Source: JAJDTT01 sp022827025
GTDB taxonomy: Bacteria; Acidobacteriota; UBA6911; RPQK01; JAJDTT01
Assembly: GCA_965203535.1 (NCBI GenBank)
Contig: OZ241897.1
Location: forward strand, 4,340,001 to 4,404,000
Reading direction: 5' to 3'
DNA: 64,000 nucleotides
Positions 52,047 to 62,011 of the stretch are shown here, in pieces. Numbering within the stretch: the stretch's first letter is position 1; each line of letters opens with the position of its first letter. The notes under the pieces are model-generated. The model was not told the DNA's origin. It was given only the letters and a program-made list of their open reading frames with translations, and ran no database searches. The position numbers and the translations under genes are program-made.

Positions 52047-53159
52047 TCATTCTTCGGCGGCCGCCCGCTCCAGGTCGCGGGCCGCCTGGCTCAAGGCCGT
52101 CACCTTTCCGGTCGCCGTGTCCACTCCCCAGACGAAGTGGACCGGTTGCCCGACGAACTGTTCGGCGACCAGGTCCACCAGGAGCTCGGAGCCCCGGCGG
52201 CCCGCGATGCTCCATTCCGTGAAACGCATGCTGGGAACCTGGCCATCCACCAGCCGTTGCGCCGCCTTCGATCCCGACAACAGGTCCCGGTATGCCTTCT
52301 CGGCCTCTTCCAACTGGCGCTTTGCAGCCTCCTCCTCGGCGGTCGGCGGTTTGGGCGCGGCAGGTGTGGCGGCGGCAGCCGGATCGCCGCCGCCGGGCTC
52401 GCGGACCAGGACCGGGCGGACGCCGGGGCGGGGAGGCGGCGCGGTCTTGGGTTTTTCCGGTTTGGGGGGCGCAGCAACAACCGGTTCGGGAGGATCGGGG
52501 ACCGGTGCCTGAGGCGGAGCGCTCTCCGGTTTGGGGGGTGGAGCGGGGATCGCGGTGGTGGTGGCGGCCGCCCCGACGCCTGGGACGGGACCGGAGCCGT
52601 CGGACGTTGCGGAGCCAGGTTCGACGGGGGTCGCGGCCGGCTCCGGAGTAGCCGGGGGAAGCGGTGCGGGAACCGTGGCACCGGCCGGGTCCGGCTCTGG
52701 CGGCGAGTCTCCGCCGCCGACCACCAGCAGGATCAGGACCGCCGAGAGAACCACCACCGCTCCGGCCAGAATGGGTCCCATGGGCAGACGGCGCCGCTTC
52801 TCGGTCTTGCGGTCCCGAAAGACCTCGTCGAAGAGGGACGCGGAGCCGCCGACACCCTGGACGGACGTGTCCGCGGACGGAACGGCTGCGGGCGCCAAAG
52901 CAGGAGCGGACGACGGATCGCTGCCGGAAGCCTCCTGGGCTGGAGCGCCCTCTCCCTGTCCGGGGTGCTGCATCAAGACCTGGTAGGCGCCGTGAATCTC
53001 CCGGATCTTGACGGCGGCCTTGGACCGGAGCCGCGGGTGGGACTTCAGGCGGTTCGGGTCCCACAGCACCAGGAGATCGTCCCGGGCTTCCACGATTTCC
53101 CTGACGGTGGCTCCCGGCTTCAGGTCCAGGGTGCGACAGGCTTGCTCGATCTCGGTCAT
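52047..53159 (-). CDS. Membrane protein with degenerate J-like domain and proline-rich linker
   Basis: The 370-residue product has four parts. Residues 1-66 resemble a DnaJ J domain (ACRTLDLKPGATVREIVEAR, then KSHPRLRSKAAVKIREIHGAYQVL), but the expected His-Pro-Asp loop reads WDPNRL, so Hsp70 stimulation is doubtful. A basic patch RKTEKRRRLP precedes one transmembrane helix at about 129-147 (ILAGAVVVLSAVLILLVVG). A proline/alanine-rich linker of about 120 residues follows. A C-terminal extracytoplasmic domain of about 90 residues starts at AEEEAAKRQLEEAEKAYRD. No function is known. It is encoded upstream of the two sulfatases with a 44-base gap. Confidence 0.75.
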   Translation of the reverse strand: MTEIEQACRTLDLKPGATVREIVEARDDLLVLWDPNRLKSHPRLRSKAAVKIREIHGAYQVLMQHPGQGEGAPAQEASGSDPSSAPALAPAAVPSADTSVQGVGGSASLFDEVFRDRKTEKRRRLPMGPILAGAVVVLSAVLILLVVGGGDSPPEPDPAGATVPAPLPPATPEPAATPVEPGSATSDGSGPVPGVGAAATTTAIPAPPPKPESAPPQAPVPDPPEPVVAAPPKPEKPKTAPPPRPGVRPVLVREPGGGDPAAAATPAAPKPPTAEEEAAKRQLEEAEKAYRDLLSGSKAAQRLVDGQVPSMRFTEWSIAGRRGSELLVDLVAEQFVGQPVHFVWGVDTATGKVTALSQAARDLERAAAEE

Positions 53160-53175
53160 GGGATGATCGTCGACG

Positions 53176-54546
53176 TCAGAACCGCCAGACCGGCCGGCTC
53201 TCTCCTCCGGTCAGCACCTCTTCCACGTAGGCGCCCGTATGGGGAGTCGAGGCCTCTCCTCGCAGGACCTCCCCCAGATCGCAGATCCGCATGCCGATGA
53301 CGTCGTGCCACTCCCCGTCCGCCAGGCGCACGGTATGGGCGGAAGGGTGGTCCACCCCCCAGGTGAAGCCCGAAGGGGCCGGCCCGAAGTCGCCGGCGCA
53401 ATGGCGCACCAGGAGCGGCGTCTCCAGACCCCGCCGTTCCCGGTCCAGCGGCCAGAACGCCAAGCGCTCCCGGAGCCATCCGCCCAGCCGCGTGTTCCCC
53501 TGCTCGTCACTCGGATACCGGTGCCCCGGCACCATCGGTTCCTCCAGGACGCTGTACAGGTTGGAGGCCACGTAGGGGTCTCCGCTACGGCTCCTGTTGA
53601 TGGCGATGGGAGCCGTGGAGACGACGCCGCGGACGTGGACGACCTTCTTCCACGGGCCGTCCCCGCCGGTCGATTGCCAGACCCGGATGTCGTTGTAGTC
53701 GGGCCCGCGGCCGCCCCGGGCGCAAAAGAGGAGGCTTCCGTCGTGGTCCCGGACCACGCTGGGCTCGAAGGCGTTGTCGGGCCCCGAGATGGGAGCCCAG
53801 GAGACGGGGCGCCAACCCTCCCGGCCGCGCCGCCAGCGCGTCAGTCCCGAACCCCGGTCCTGTTCGATCCGGCCACCCATGGCGAAGAGCAGATCCTCGC
53901 CGTCGGGAATGGCCGTGGTGATTCCGGGGTTGGAGAGCACCGCGCCGTCCAGGAGCCGGCCGAACGTCAGCCGCGCGGTTGCCGTGACCTGGAACTGCCG
54001 GCCGTCGTAGGCCAGTTGGTAGACCTCCATGTAGTCTTCGCGCCGGTCTTGGGGGTAGACCCCCTTCCGGTCCGGCGTCCAGGCGATGACCTGGCTGCAT
54101 CCGAATCCGGTTCCCGCGTGGGGATGGGGCGAGCCGTCCGGGAGCAGGGCGCCCATGGGGACGAAGCCGCCCCGTACCGGGTACTTCACCATGATGGCCG
54201 GCCGGCCTGGGGGATCGGAATGGGGATTCTTCTCCTCATGGTTGCGGGAGATGGGAATGGCCTCGCGCTCCTGGAGTCCGGAGAGGTCTCGAAAGAGAAA
54301 GACATCGGTCCCGATTTCGTAGTCATGGCCCGACTGGCCGCGGATGTTGCAGAAGATGGCCGCGGTGTCGGAGGAGACTTGAAAGGGAAACGTCAGGCCG
54401 TATCGCCAGGTCTCGTCCGTGGGCTGATCGGGAGGGATGGCGACGTCCGGAGGTCCCTTGGTCATGGAGAGGGGCCCCGGTCCGGAACCGGCCAGGCTGA
54501 ACCCCATGGCCTTCGCGAAGCTGCGTCTCGTCAGTGAACTGGTCAT
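53176..54546 (-). CDS. Exported propeller-type protein (sialidase-like superfamily), tandem copy 1
   Basis: The 456-residue product begins TSSLTRRSFAKAMGFSLAGS, a Tat-like signal. The body is beta-rich, with repeated blade-like segments: YGLTFPFQVSSDTAAIFCNI, IPISRNHEEKNPHSDPPGRP, SPHPHAGTGFGCSQVIAW, EPSVVRDHDGSLLFCARGG and IRVWQSTGGDGPWKKV. The layout resembles sialidase-type propellers, but no F/Y-R-I-P motif or standard Asp box is intact. It shares its layout with the next gene, so the two arose by tandem duplication. The function is unknown; glycan hydrolysis or binding is likely from context. Confidence 0.72.
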   Translation of the reverse strand: MTSSLTRRSFAKAMGFSLAGSGPGPLSMTKGPPDVAIPPDQPTDETWRYGLTFPFQVSSDTAAIFCNIRGQSGHDYEIGTDVFLFRDLSGLQEREAIPISRNHEEKNPHSDPPGRPAIMVKYPVRGGFVPMGALLPDGSPHPHAGTGFGCSQVIAWTPDRKGVYPQDRREDYMEVYQLAYDGRQFQVTATARLTFGRLLDGAVLSNPGITTAIPDGEDLLFAMGGRIEQDRGSGLTRWRRGREGWRPVSWAPISGPDNAFEPSVVRDHDGSLLFCARGGRGPDYNDIRVWQSTGGDGPWKKVVHVRGVVSTAPIAINRSRSGDPYVASNLYSVLEEPMVPGHRYPSDEQGNTRLGGWLRERLAFWPLDRERRGLETPLLVRHCAGDFGPAPSGFTWGVDHPSAHTVRLADGEWHDVIGMRICDLGEVLRGEASTPHTGAYVEEVLTGGESRPVWRF

Positions 54547-54650
54547 GATGCGCTCCTCCGATCCGGGGCCGCCGCGCCGAGTTTACTCCCCACCCGGCGC
54601 CTCTCTACGCGCAAGCCCCCCCCGCCCTGTCTTCACTCTTTCCTCTTTGC

Positions 54651-56141
54651 TCAGAAACTCCAGGCGGGAATCGGTTCCCCCGCCGAAATGACCTCTTCCA
54701 GATACGCCCCGGTCTGGGGCGGAGACGGCAACTCGTGGCTTTCCACGTCGTCGTGGATCCGGTATCCCATGACGTTGTGCCAATTGCCGTCGGCCAGTTG
54801 AACCGTGGTGGACGAGGGATGGTCCACCCGCCACATGGAACCGCTCGGAGCCGGACCGAATTCGGCCTTGCAGTGGCGGCCCAGGATCGGCGCCTCCAGG
54901 CCGGTCCGGTCGTCGTTCAAGGGCCAGAGGTACAGTTTCTGCCGGGTCCATCCCCCTCCCCGGACCCGGCCTTCGTCGTCGGCCGGTATCCGGAACCGCT
55001 TGGGTATGGGGTCCAGCGGCACCAGGTACATGTTGGAGGCGATGTAAGGGGTTCCGTCCGCCGCCTGGTTCAGGGTGATGGGGCAACTGGAGATGACTCC
55101 CACCACGTGAATGATCTTTTCCCAGGTCTCCCCGCCGTCCCGGGAGCGCCAGACCCGGATGGCGTGGGGTCGGGTGCCCCCCTTGCCCCGGGCCGAAAAG
55201 AGCAGGTCGCCGTTGGTGTCGCGGATCAGGCTGGGCTCGGTCGACCCGTCCGTGCCGGTCACCGGAACGTAAGAGACGGGACGCCAGGCGCCGTTGGTCC
55301 GTTGCCAGCGCAGCACGCCGGATCCACCGGGGACCGGTTCGCCGGTCCCCGCCACCCTCGAGGCGTGCATGCCCACCAGCAGGTCCTTGCCGTCGGGGAT
55401 GGCGTTGGTGAGGCCGCCGTTGCTGATGTTCCAGCCAGAAACCAGTTCCGCCGGAAGAACCCGCTCCTCGCCGGTCACCCTGAACTGGCTGCCGTCGTAG
55501 CCGAACTGGAAGACTTCCATGATCTGGTAATGTTCGGCGTCCTCGTACATGCCTCCCCCGTCGGCGCTCTTGGGGTCGCCCGGGTGCCGCGCCAGGCCGG
55601 TGTCGATCCCGAAACCGGTCCCGGCGTGGGGGTGGGGAGAACCGTCCGGGTTCTTGGCTCCCAGGGGAACGAATCCGCCCCTCATGGGGTACTTGACCAT
55701 GATGGCGGGCTGGTTGGGCGGATCGGAGTTGGGATTGGCCTGCTCGTGGTTTCGGCTCACGGGCACGGCCGGGGCGGAAGGAGGACGGCTGAGGTCGTCG
55801 AAGAGGACCACGTCGTTGCCCACCTCGTAGTCGTCGCCGCTGCGGGCCGGCGCCATGACGCCGTTGCGGATCCGGATGTTGACGAAGGCAGCGGCCATGC
55901 GGGGAGCCACCTGGAACGGAAAGATGAGGCCGTAGCGCCAGCTCTTGCCTTCGGGCACGTCGGCGGGCACCGTCAGGTCCGGCTCTCCCCGAGTCACGCT
56001 CAGGACCCCATGGCCGGGCGCGCCGGACCCCGGTGAGCTCTCCTCTCCCGGCGAGCAGCCGGGGAAGGTTCCCAGCGAAGCGCCTCCCAGGAGCAGGGTC
56101 AATCGCTTCTGAAACTCTCGGCGGTGATATCGAGCGTTCAT
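54651..56141 (-). CDS. Exported propeller-type protein (sialidase-like superfamily), tandem copy 2
   Basis: The 496-residue paralogue of the preceding entry opens NARYHRREFQKRLTLLLGGA and has a possible lipobox TFPGC (Cys29). It keeps SWRYGLIFPFQVAPRMAAAF, VPVSRNHEQANPNSDPPNQP, SPHPHAGTGFG, TEPSLIRDTNGDLLFSARGK and the Asp-box-like SRDGGETWEKIIHVVG, which is more intact than in copy 1. The C-terminal GAYLEEVISAGEPIPAWSF is shared. It lies 104 bases upstream of copy 1 on the same strand. Catalytic residues are not identifiable by eye. Confidence 0.72.
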   Translation of the reverse strand: MNARYHRREFQKRLTLLLGGASLGTFPGCSPGEESSPGSGAPGHGVLSVTRGEPDLTVPADVPEGKSWRYGLIFPFQVAPRMAAAFVNIRIRNGVMAPARSGDDYEVGNDVVLFDDLSRPPSAPAVPVSRNHEQANPNSDPPNQPAIMVKYPMRGGFVPLGAKNPDGSPHPHAGTGFGIDTGLARHPGDPKSADGGGMYEDAEHYQIMEVFQFGYDGSQFRVTGEERVLPAELVSGWNISNGGLTNAIPDGKDLLVGMHASRVAGTGEPVPGGSGVLRWQRTNGAWRPVSYVPVTGTDGSTEPSLIRDTNGDLLFSARGKGGTRPHAIRVWRSRDGGETWEKIIHVVGVISSCPITLNQAADGTPYIASNMYLVPLDPIPKRFRIPADDEGRVRGGGWTRQKLYLWPLNDDRTGLEAPILGRHCKAEFGPAPSGSMWRVDHPSSTTVQLADGNWHNVMGYRIHDDVESHELPSPPQTGAYLEEVISAGEPIPAWSF

Positions 56142-56197
56142 GCGGTTACTCCCTTGCAGGGTTTGGAATTTTGCGCACAGTCTACTACGCTGCCAGC

Positions 56198-56446
56198 GTG
56201 CTCCGCCATGACCTCCGGCGATTGAAAAAGCTCCGGAAGGCCCTTCTGATCGTGGCGGTGGTCAGCCTGGTTGCAATGCCCGTTCCCGTCGTTGCCCAGC
56301 AACAGGTCGGAGGTCTCCGTGTGCTCGTCATCGACCAGACGGTCAGCGTCATTCCCGGCGCCGAAGTCGAGTTCGGCAGCCGGGTGTTGATCCGGCCGGT
56401 CTTCGGAGTCTCCGACGATCAGGGACTGGTGACCATGGGAACATGA
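56198..56446 (+). pseudogene. Truncated Oar/carboxypeptidase-regulatory N-terminus
   Basis: From GTG 56198 (or TTG 56222) a signal peptide, KLRKALLIVAVVSLVAMPVP then VVAQ, leads into GGLRVLVIDQTVSVIPGAEV and SDDQGLVTMG. This is the start of a carboxypeptidase-regulatory-like domain as in the Oar receptor at 7236, which has TDSTGAVIPGAEV. The frame ends at TGA 56444-56446 after about 80 residues, with no plug or barrel. The rest of the receptor is lost and the zinc-ribbon gene begins eight bases later, so this is a rearrangement junction. Confidence 0.7.
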
Positions 56447-56453
56447 GGGTCGC

Positions 56454-56600
56454 ATGACTTGTCCCCGCTGCCGGACCAAGATGAAGGTCGCCGCCCATCG
56501 CCCGCACAAGCAGGAGAAGTGGCGCTGCCCCAGGTGCGGCAAGGTGCGGATGAAGCCGGCCAGCTACCGCCGTTCCAAGTACCGGCGCCGAGAGGCCTGA
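56454..56600 (+). CDS. Tiny zinc-ribbon protein, 48 residues
   Basis: ATG 56454 to TGA 56598-56600 encodes 48 residues starting MTCPRCRTKMKVAAHRPHKQ and ending in PASYRRSKYRRREA. Two C-P-R-C knuckles at residues 3-6 and 25-28 fit a zinc ribbon, with 18 residues between them. The tail is very basic, suggesting nucleic-acid or ribosome binding. GAGGG precedes the start by 3-7 bases. No family is recognised. It is followed after 30 bases by the ImmA/IrrE-like gene, so the two may be co-transcribed. Confidence 0.65.
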   Translation: MTCPRCRTKMKVAAHRPHKQEKWRCPRCGKVRMKPASYRRSKYRRREA

Positions 56601-56630
56601 AGGCTGGAAGTGATAGTACAGAGGAGATCT

Positions 56631-57941
56631 ATGCCGAAGCTTAGCTTCGAAATCGACTGGGTGGATGCGGAAGGGGTCAATGGACCGGAATTGTCCGCGA
56701 CTTGGGCGTCTCTGCGAATCCACGCGGACGACTCGGTGATTACGCGTGTGCTGGACACACGGGCGAAGACCGTCCGCGATTTCGTGTACGTTCCGCTATT
56801 CCCGTTGGCGGAGTGGTTGGCTTCGAATTGGTGGTTCCTGGCGCATGAATTCGAAAATCCGGTGAAGGAAGCCGATCCTGCCTTTCGCCGCCGGCATTCG
56901 CTGGGCGCCAACCGGGAGGGGTATACTTTTCCCGACTTGGAGGTCGTTTCGTCGGGTGCTCGGACACGCCTTGTCTGGAAGCGCAATCTATCCCCTTGGA
57001 CCAGGATCGAATTCCTGGCTCATGGCCAAATCTGGATGGACAGGAGCGAGTTCCAGGAGAGTTGCGCCGGTCTCGTCGATCAAGTGATTCGGCGGCTCAC
57101 ATCGGTAGGCGTCGAAGGAACGTTTCTAGAGGAAGAATGGGCCGCAATTCAGGCCGCGGACAAAGAAGAGTCTGAATTCTGTGAAACCACTGCTGGGCTG
57201 GGTTGGGACCCATACTCCCTGGATGACGAGGGACGCGAACTGGTACTTCAACTCACTGAAGTGTTGAATGGCGCAGTGCTCGAAGAAGCTGTAGCCGCCC
57301 TTGATCCACTCACGCTGAAGGCGGGCTCGTCCGCCATTTCCGCCGCCGTCGATGGTGCCAGGTCGAACGGTCTCAACCTGAACCGTCTCCGGTCCATTCG
57401 GCGACAAATCATTCAGGAAGAAGATTTTTCGAGGCTCAATCCGTGGGAAGCAGGCTACCATGCGGCGCGGCGGCTCCGGCGGGATCTGGACCTGGACGGC
57501 GAGCCGTTGCCCACCATACTCGAAATGGCGAGGGCGCTCGGCGAGGACCCCGAGTCACTTGGGAAGGTCAGGCAGCCGGTGGATTTCAAGGGGGCCGCAC
57601 TGGTTGATGCAGTGATCGCACGAAGCGAAAATGGCAGGTCAGGCTTCGCATTTCGGAGACTTCACGACAATAGTTGGCGTTTCCACTTCTGTCGCGCCCT
57701 TGCGGAAATATTGGTTTCTCCGGACACGGACACGCTACTCACGAGAGCACACTCCGAGCGGCAACAGCGAAATCGCGCCTTTGCAGCCGAGTTTCTGGCG
57801 CCTTCGAGTGGCTTGAAGAACAGGTTGTCCCTGCCGGTGGTGGACGGGGAGGAAATCGATGAGTTGGCGGTGGAGTTCGGCGTGTCATCACGCCTGATCG
57901 AACACCAAGTCAGAAACCACCGCATTGCCAGGGTTGTGTGA
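56631..57941 (+). CDS. ImmA/IrrE-like protein with degenerate metalloprotease motif
   Basis: 436 residues from ATG 56631, with GAGGAG 6-7 bases upstream. The last 130 residues follow the ImmA/IrrE plan: WRFHFCRALAEILVSP aligns with the helix that normally carries H-E-x-x-H, then RNRAFAAEFLAPSSGL and a winged helix-like end (IDELAVEFGVSSRLIEHQVR). The H-E-x-x-H positions read R-A-L-A-E, so zinc peptidase activity is not expected. The first 300 residues are an unknown region with many Trp and acidic residues. Typical ImmA/IrrE proteins cleave XRE repressors in phage or stress responses; this one may be a sensor or decoy. It is preceded by the zinc-ribbon gene. Confidence 0.72.
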   Translation: MPKLSFEIDWVDAEGVNGPELSATWASLRIHADDSVITRVLDTRAKTVRDFVYVPLFPLAEWLASNWWFLAHEFENPVKEADPAFRRRHSLGANREGYTFPDLEVVSSGARTRLVWKRNLSPWTRIEFLAHGQIWMDRSEFQESCAGLVDQVIRRLTSVGVEGTFLEEEWAAIQAADKEESEFCETTAGLGWDPYSLDDEGRELVLQLTEVLNGAVLEEAVAALDPLTLKAGSSAISAAVDGARSNGLNLNRLRSIRRQIIQEEDFSRLNPWEAGYHAARRLRRDLDLDGEPLPTILEMARALGEDPESLGKVRQPVDFKGAALVDAVIARSENGRSGFAFRRLHDNSWRFHFCRALAEILVSPDTDTLLTRAHSERQQRNRAFAAEFLAPSSGLKNRLSLPVVDGEEIDELAVEFGVSSRLIEHQVRNHRIARVV

Positions 57942-58156
57942 GCAAATCGAAGGTGACTGTGTGACGATCCTCGCAGTCCCGGTGGCCGGCGAAAGGGGGG
58001 CGCTGCCCTCACTGTGCCCCGGCATCTGAGATCGTTCGTCAACTTCGTGATCCGGACTATGGTGGCGCGAATCGGGTTCCGCCGCTCAGACTCCCACGTC
58101 CCGCTGGATTCGTTCGCCCTCAAGCCTCTTCCGACCGATTCTGACCCCGCGGCTTT

Positions 58157-59665
<1,509 letters not shown>

Positions 59666-59675
59666 GTCTTCGAGA

Positions 59676-60635
59676 TCAACGAACCGCGATGGGGTTCCCC
59701 GGAGATCCGGTGGCTCCCTTCAGGCGCAGGGGAGAGAAGATGAAGGCGAACTCGTAGACCTTGTCCCGCGCCAGCTCCTCCAGCGTGAGATTCTCCAGGT
59801 TGTAGATCCCGTGGCGCACCAGCATCCACTGGTGCACTTCGAAGGGGCGGTCTGGATTCTCGTGCGGGACCACCTCGATGCCCCAGTTGTCGGCTCCGGT
59901 CAGGACCGTCTTCCGGCTGCTGAGCCAGCGGGCCGCCTCCATGCCGATCCCCGGCTCACCCGAGTTGTACCCGTCGTTGTCCCGCATCCAGAGTTTTTCG
60001 TGGCCGGTGCGGATCAGGACCGCGTCCCCCTCTCGTATCTCCACGCCCTGTCTTTTCAGGGCGCCCTTCAGGTCGTCCGGGGTGATGACGTATCCGGGCT
60101 GCAGGCGGTCCACGCCCTTGTACGAAGCCACGTCGATGAGGACTCCGCGGGTGAAGAAGACTCCTACGTTCTCGACGCCCAGCTTCCGGAGCCCGTAGGG
60201 GGTGGCGAACCGGGAGCGCCGGAATCCGTTGTAGAAATAGTCGTCGTCGGCCAGCCGAACGCCCACGTGGCCGAGTCCGTCGAACTGGGTCCCCACCTGA
60301 CCGATCTCCCCGCTGAACATCTCGTCGAATCCCACGAGTCCATTCGATCCGGTCGGATCGCCGGAAGTGGGAGATCCGGGGATGGTGAGCTTGAAATGCC
60401 GCTTGCCCGCCAGCGGCATCCCTTCCTGGTAGACCTGACCCAGGGAGTAGATCTTGCCGGTGCGGATGAGCCGGCCGGCTTCCAGGACCTTGGCCGGGGT
60501 GATCCGGTTGGCGGCGCCGCGCTGATCCTCGGCGCCCCACTCGGAAGGCCACCAGCGGGAACCGACGGGTGTTTCCTGGGGCCAGGCGGCCGACTGCATG
60601 GACCAGCAGAGCAGTATGAACCCGATGAGCCTCAT
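59676..60635 (-). CDS. Cyclase-family (kynurenine-formamidase-like) secreted hydrolase
   Basis: 319 residues from ATG 60635. Signal peptide MRLIGFILLCWSMQSAAW. The family metal motif H-x-G-T-H-x-D-x-x-x-H appears as VGTQFDGLGHVG near 120, with Gln replacing the middle His, as in a subgroup of cyclase-like proteins. VLIRTGHEKLW and GADNWGIEVVPHEN are also typical. Relatives hydrolyse formylkynurenine, isatin or lactone/amide rings. It lies 37 bases after the LLM oxidoreductase and ten bases before the POT transporter. Confidence 0.88.
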   Translation of the reverse strand: MRLIGFILLCWSMQSAAWPQETPVGSRWWPSEWGAEDQRGAANRITPAKVLEAGRLIRTGKIYSLGQVYQEGMPLAGKRHFKLTIPGSPTSGDPTGSNGLVGFDEMFSGEIGQVGTQFDGLGHVGVRLADDDYFYNGFRRSRFATPYGLRKLGVENVGVFFTRGVLIDVASYKGVDRLQPGYVITPDDLKGALKRQGVEIREGDAVLIRTGHEKLWMRDNDGYNSGEPGIGMEAARWLSSRKTVLTGADNWGIEVVPHENPDRPFEVHQWMLVRHGIYNLENLTLEELARDKVYEFAFIFSPLRLKGATGSPGNPIAVR

Positions 60636-60672
60636 GATCTGTTTCTCCCTCCCGTCTTGGGCGGCTTCCGAA

Positions 60673-61788
60673 TCAATTCGTCTCCACCGGCTCGGAAAGA
60701 CCGGCATTCAGGGCCGGAATCACCTCCTGCGCCAGGAGCTCCAGACTCCGGATCCAACTCTGCTTGTCGTCCCAGTCATGAGCGGTCAGGACAAGCGTCC
60801 CGAAGCCGCCGACCTGGTCCCTCAATTCCCGGAGCATCTGCGCGACCCGGGGCGGGTCCCCCGCGATCACCACCTCGTCCATGAAATAGTCCAGGTTGCA
60901 ATCGGCGTCGCTCTGGGAAGGATCCCGTTTCCAGATCTCCAGGCCCGGACCCCTCCGGGTCAGCTCCAGGATGTATTCGATGCATTTCCCCATGGAGTTG
61001 CCGGCGGCCAGCCGGCGGGCCTCCCCGGTGGTTTCGGCCACGAAGACGTTGCGGGAGACCCTCCAGTCGCTGATCCTTGCGTGGCGGCCGTGTTGACGGG
61101 CTCCCGACTCGTAGGTCGACCAATGGTTCTGCAAAGTGCCGGTGGACACCATGTGGTGACTGATGGGAAGGAAGCCGCGGCCGGCCGCCTTCTGCACTCC
61201 CACCGAGTCGCGGGTGATGCATGGAACCATGATGGGCGGGTGGGGTTGCTGCAGCGGTCTGTGGAGGACGCCCACGCCCATTTCCGGGTCGATGGTCTCG
61301 GAAAGGCGGAAGTCCCAGAATCTCCCATGGAACTCGATAGGCGGATCCTGGCTCCAGATCCCCAGAATGGCTTCGATGGCTTCGCCGACCAGACCGCCGG
61401 ATTGCTTCGGATCGATGCCGTAGATCTCCATGTCGCTGGGAATCGCTCCGGGACCGAAGCAGAGATTGAGGCGCCCGTGGGACAGGTGGTCCAGAAAGGC
61501 CAGGCGCGAGGCGACGTGCGCCGGATGGTGGTATTGGAGGCAGACCGGGGCCGGTCCGATCCGGATCCGCGAGGTCATTCCCAACGCCTTGCCGATGAAG
61601 ATTTCGGGCATGACGATGTTCTCCACGCTGGAGGAGTGATGTTCTCCCACCCAGAACTCGGAAAATCCCAGCTCCTCGCATCGCACGACCAGTTCCAGGT
61701 CCTCGTCGAAGCATTGAGCCAAGGGCTTGTCCGGATCGTGCACGGGCATGAGGAACATCCCTAGCTGAAGGGCGGGCTGATGGGTCAT
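60673..61788 (-). CDS. LLM-class flavin-dependent oxidoreductase (luciferase-like)
   Basis: 371 residues from ATG 61788, with AAAGGA 10-15 bases upstream. It is a TIM barrel of the bacterial luciferase family: LGMFLMPVHDPDKPL, GFSEFWVGEHHSSSVENIV, APVCLQYHHPAHVASRLAFL, and LCFGPGAIPSDMEIYG, which sits at the flavin phosphate. Members use FMNH2 or F420 to oxidise aldehydes, alkanes or heterocycles. It starts a three-gene operon with a cyclase-family hydrolase and a POT transporter, hinting at breakdown of an imported cyclic amide or heterocycle, which is inference only. Confidence 0.9.
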   Translation of the reverse strand: MTHQPALQLGMFLMPVHDPDKPLAQCFDEDLELVVRCEELGFSEFWVGEHHSSSVENIVMPEIFIGKALGMTSRIRIGPAPVCLQYHHPAHVASRLAFLDHLSHGRLNLCFGPGAIPSDMEIYGIDPKQSGGLVGEAIEAILGIWSQDPPIEFHGRFWDFRLSETIDPEMGVGVLHRPLQQPHPPIMVPCITRDSVGVQKAAGRGFLPISHHMVSTGTLQNHWSTYESGARQHGRHARISDWRVSRNVFVAETTGEARRLAAGNSMGKCIEYILELTRRGPGLEIWKRDPSQSDADCNLDYFMDEVVIAGDPPRVAQMLRELRDQVGGFGTLVLTAHDWDDKQSWIRSLELLAQEVIPALNAGLSEPVETN

Positions 61789-62011
61789 GGCGGGGTCCTT
61801 TCCTGAATCGGGGCGCGTCATGGTCCTGTCGTCTCGCCAATCAGAATGGGCGCGAACGGGTGTAGAGTCAACGTTTTCCCTCACGTCCCGAGTTGCACCC
61901 CGGACTTGCGAGCGAATAAAATTATGCAAGGATTCCAACGCGGCAAGATAGTCTTGTCCCGGTTGGAAACGGGTTCAGCCTTGGGACCGCCCGAGGTCCA
62001 GGCGTGATGCG

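Noticed and set aside
52137..53300. Glycine/arginine-rich forward frame opposite the J-like protein
   Set aside because: The composition is the antisense of a Pro/Ala linker; no start signal or domain.
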